Assembly: GCA_028673005.1 (NCBI GenBank)
Contig: CM054113.1
Span: 210,791,504 to 210,855,503 of the forward strand
Origin: Tanypteryx hageni
Lineage: Eukaryota; Arthropoda; Insecta; Odonata; Petaluridae
Length of the DNA: 64,000 bases
Direction of reading: 5' to 3'
Both the position numbers and the translations under genes were made by a program. The first letter of the stretch is position 1; each line of letters begins with the position of its first letter. Under the pieces are notes generated by a model. It saw nothing but the letters and a program-made list of their open reading frames with translations. It was not told where the DNA came from and did no database searches. Below are positions 62,252-64,000 of the stretch, in pieces.

Positions 62252-64000
62252 GGGTAAAGGCACTAAAGAGTGCGCACTTAAGAAATTAACTTCCATAATT
62301 CCGTTGTTTTTAATAAGAAAACAAAATGTCTTCTGCAGGTGTTTTATTTATCTATTGGCTACATGCTCAAAAAAGTAAAATCAAATAGAAATATTTTTAT
62401 TCCGAGAAACAATAAAAAACCAAAATATGTCAAATGCGCCTACTCTTAGGTACCCATGCTCCTAAGAGTGCGCAGTGTCCCTTAAGAAAACGCGCTTAGC
62501 AAATGTCGCACTTAAATGCGATACCTCCTTCAAATGACGAACATTCGTCATGCCACCATCTTTGGCACTCAACATACTGTATCCAGTCTTCTGTAATCGG
62601 CTCTTTGTATGGCGCATCACATCCTGGACGGTAAATATTCTCCTCTTCCTTCCTTTTCTCAGCTACATTCTTCTTTTTCAAAGAGGATGACTCCCCAGGA
62701 GTATCTAAGAGTTTATTTTTTGGCTTAGATGTATATTGCACCCTTTTTCTCTTATTTACTTCCAACTGTGAGCTTTTAAATGAAGAACAAGTCATTACCT
62801 CTGACCGCCTAGCTGTTCTTTTCCCCTTGATTGTTGTAGTTGCTTTCGGGATAGGAAAGATGTTGACTGGAGAAATTTTTTCTCTTCCACCCTCCTCCTC
62901 ACCACCTTCTGAGGGAGAATTCGTCACGAGGCTGTCGAGAGATGTGTTCTGCTCTGATGAGTTCTTATCGGTGGACATTGGCACTTGCAACTCTATATTA
63001 GTTTCACCATTTGGGTCCTCATTCAGGTATCCTTGGGGTTGATTAGTGACTTTAGATAGGAGAAAGTTCTTGACAGAAAACACGTCAGGGTTAAATGGAT
63101 GTATTCTTACAGCCCGAAATGAAGGTTTTGCTTTCTCCATGCTGGCAACCCTTTCATAGGCATTTTGGAAAATCAGACAAATATCACTCTGTGCAGTTGC
63201 AACTCCGGGATGGTTATGCATCCATTTGTCAGCTTCAGCAGCATACATTGCTTTAAGTGGTCCAAAGAAGTGGCTGTAGCTTATGACTGGCATGTGGAGG
63301 CAGTGATAACAGGGTTATGTAGTGCTCTCTGCAAAATATTACAGCCTCTATACTGCAGTGAGACAAGTGATTGTCCAGTATGAGGAAGACTGGATCATCT
63401 CCAGTTGGTTTCACATAGTGCTCGAAGTGCTTGAGCCAGTCGACAAACAGATTTGAATTGATGAACCCACTATCAGATATGGGCAAAGTACCTTCAGGAG
63501 CATCCTTGAAGAGCTCTGGCTTCATCCTCTTTCTTGGAAAAATTATGGCAGGTGGTACAAAAAAACCAACAGGATTCATACAACAAACCACGTCATGGTT
63601 TGGCCTCTTTCTGCTGACACTACTTTGGATACTAGACATTTACCTTTCGGGGAAACCACTTTGGGAATCTTGTTTGGGACGCTAGAAATTCCATTTTCAT
63701 CCATATTAAATATACGGTGTCCAGGGAATTTCTTTTTTTCACAGACCATTTTCAAATTGTCAAAGAAACGCTGGCATTGTGGTTTATTAAACCCGATGAC
63801 TCTGCCCAAACTGCACTTTTCTGGAGAACGAAGGGTGAGGCAATTCCTTCTGCAAAAATCTTGTACCCAATGCCGCCCCGTCACCTTTATGACACTATTG
63901 AATCTGTGTGGGATGTTGTTCATCTCAGCGTATTCAAAGGCCAAATGCATGAGCTGTTTCCTTCCTATCCTGTAGAATCTGGAATCAAGATCTCTAACGT
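62252..64000 (-). mobile_element. Pogo-type element with PHD-like finger, right part outside the window
   Basis: The left edge follows TTAATTA and begins GGGTAAAGGCACTAAAGAGT, with GTGCGCACTTAAG next. A related inverted sequence with CTCCTAAGAGTGCGCAGTG lies at about 62460-62478. The transposase reads on the - strand from beyond 64000. The other terminus is outside the window, so the left boundary is an inference. Confidence 0.55.
62496..63975 (-). pseudogene. Pogo/DDE_1 transposase with C-terminal PHD-like domain, broken, 5' end outside
   Basis: On the - strand the order is an HTH/CENP-B part (TGRHWVQDFCRRNCLTLRSP), FNMDENGISSVPNK with the first catalytic D, CMNPVGFFVPPAIIFPRK, VFLILDNHLSHCSIEAV with the second D, and PPHASHKLQPL. 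A small deletion near 63280 then changes the frame at the place where the third D is expected after LQPL. The next frame gives FFGPLKAMYAAEADKW, a low-complexity basic and acidic linker, and an end with CDAPYKEPITEDWIQYVECQ and WWHDECSSF..CDIC, a PHD-like zinc finger. A further frame change lies near 63600. Such PHD-ended pogo proteins are common in arthropod genomes. Confidence 0.82.

Overview
The window looks like AT-rich, intron-rich nuclear DNA of an animal, most likely an arthropod with a repeat-laden genome. This rests on spliced exons of an ion-channel gene and on the mix of transposon families (hAT, pogo/Tigger, mariner, piggyBac, Helitron, Penelope-like, RTE-like LINE, tRNA-derived SINE, Ty3/gypsy). 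There is no bacterial gene, operon or CRISPR array. The species cannot be fixed from the sequence.

One host gene is visible. It is the 3' half of an anoctamin (TMEM16, closest to the ANO1/ANO2 Ca2+-activated chloride channel subgroup) on the + strand, in eight exons between 6765 and 46417. All exons have AG/GT borders and compatible phases. The six acidic or amide residues that bind Ca2+ in ANO1 are all present. Exons for the N-terminus lie to the left of the window.

Almost everything else is transposon. Bases 1518-5600 are a dead hAT element. Bases 7975-11228 are a nearly full-length LINE whose 5' end is a tRNA-like Pol III promoter inside the same target-site duplication. Bases 11476-12480 are head-to-head Penelope-like fragments with a hammerhead-like motif. 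Bases 13741-14769 and 15505-16933 are pogo/Tigger-type elements, the second with a SINE inside. The 26-kb intron between the exons at 18199 and 44450 is largely one stack of nested insertions: a Penelope-like pair (about 18800-42345) holds a hAT (18986-25268, holding a second hAT that holds a mariner) and a hAT MITE (25542-41401). The MITE holds a piggyBac remnant, which holds a pogo and a Helitron. The Helitron holds a Hermes-like hAT (29593-40929), which holds a hAT MITE, a second copy of the first hAT, and a pogo that itself holds a TTAA-type MITE. Most levels are fixed by exact target-site duplications and terminal inverted repeats.

The second copy of the first hAT (31877-36687) carries 548 bp of the DNA flanking the first copy plus an extra 3' terminus. 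This points to movement inside the same gene with capture of flanking DNA.

After the anoctamin stop codon there is about 3.8 kb without recognisable genes. Then comes a rearranged Ty3/gypsy retrotransposon (50444-60017) with an inverted LTR joined terminus-to-interior, a tRNA-Gln primer site, and a LINE 3' fragment fused in frame to its RT-RNase H. About 232 bp of host sequence is duplicated on its two sides. At the right edge (62252-64000) is part of a pogo-type element coding on the - strand for a DDE transposase with a C-terminal PHD-like zinc finger; the transposase is broken by a small deletion at its third catalytic aspartate. Apart from the anoctamin, no intact protein-coding gene was found.
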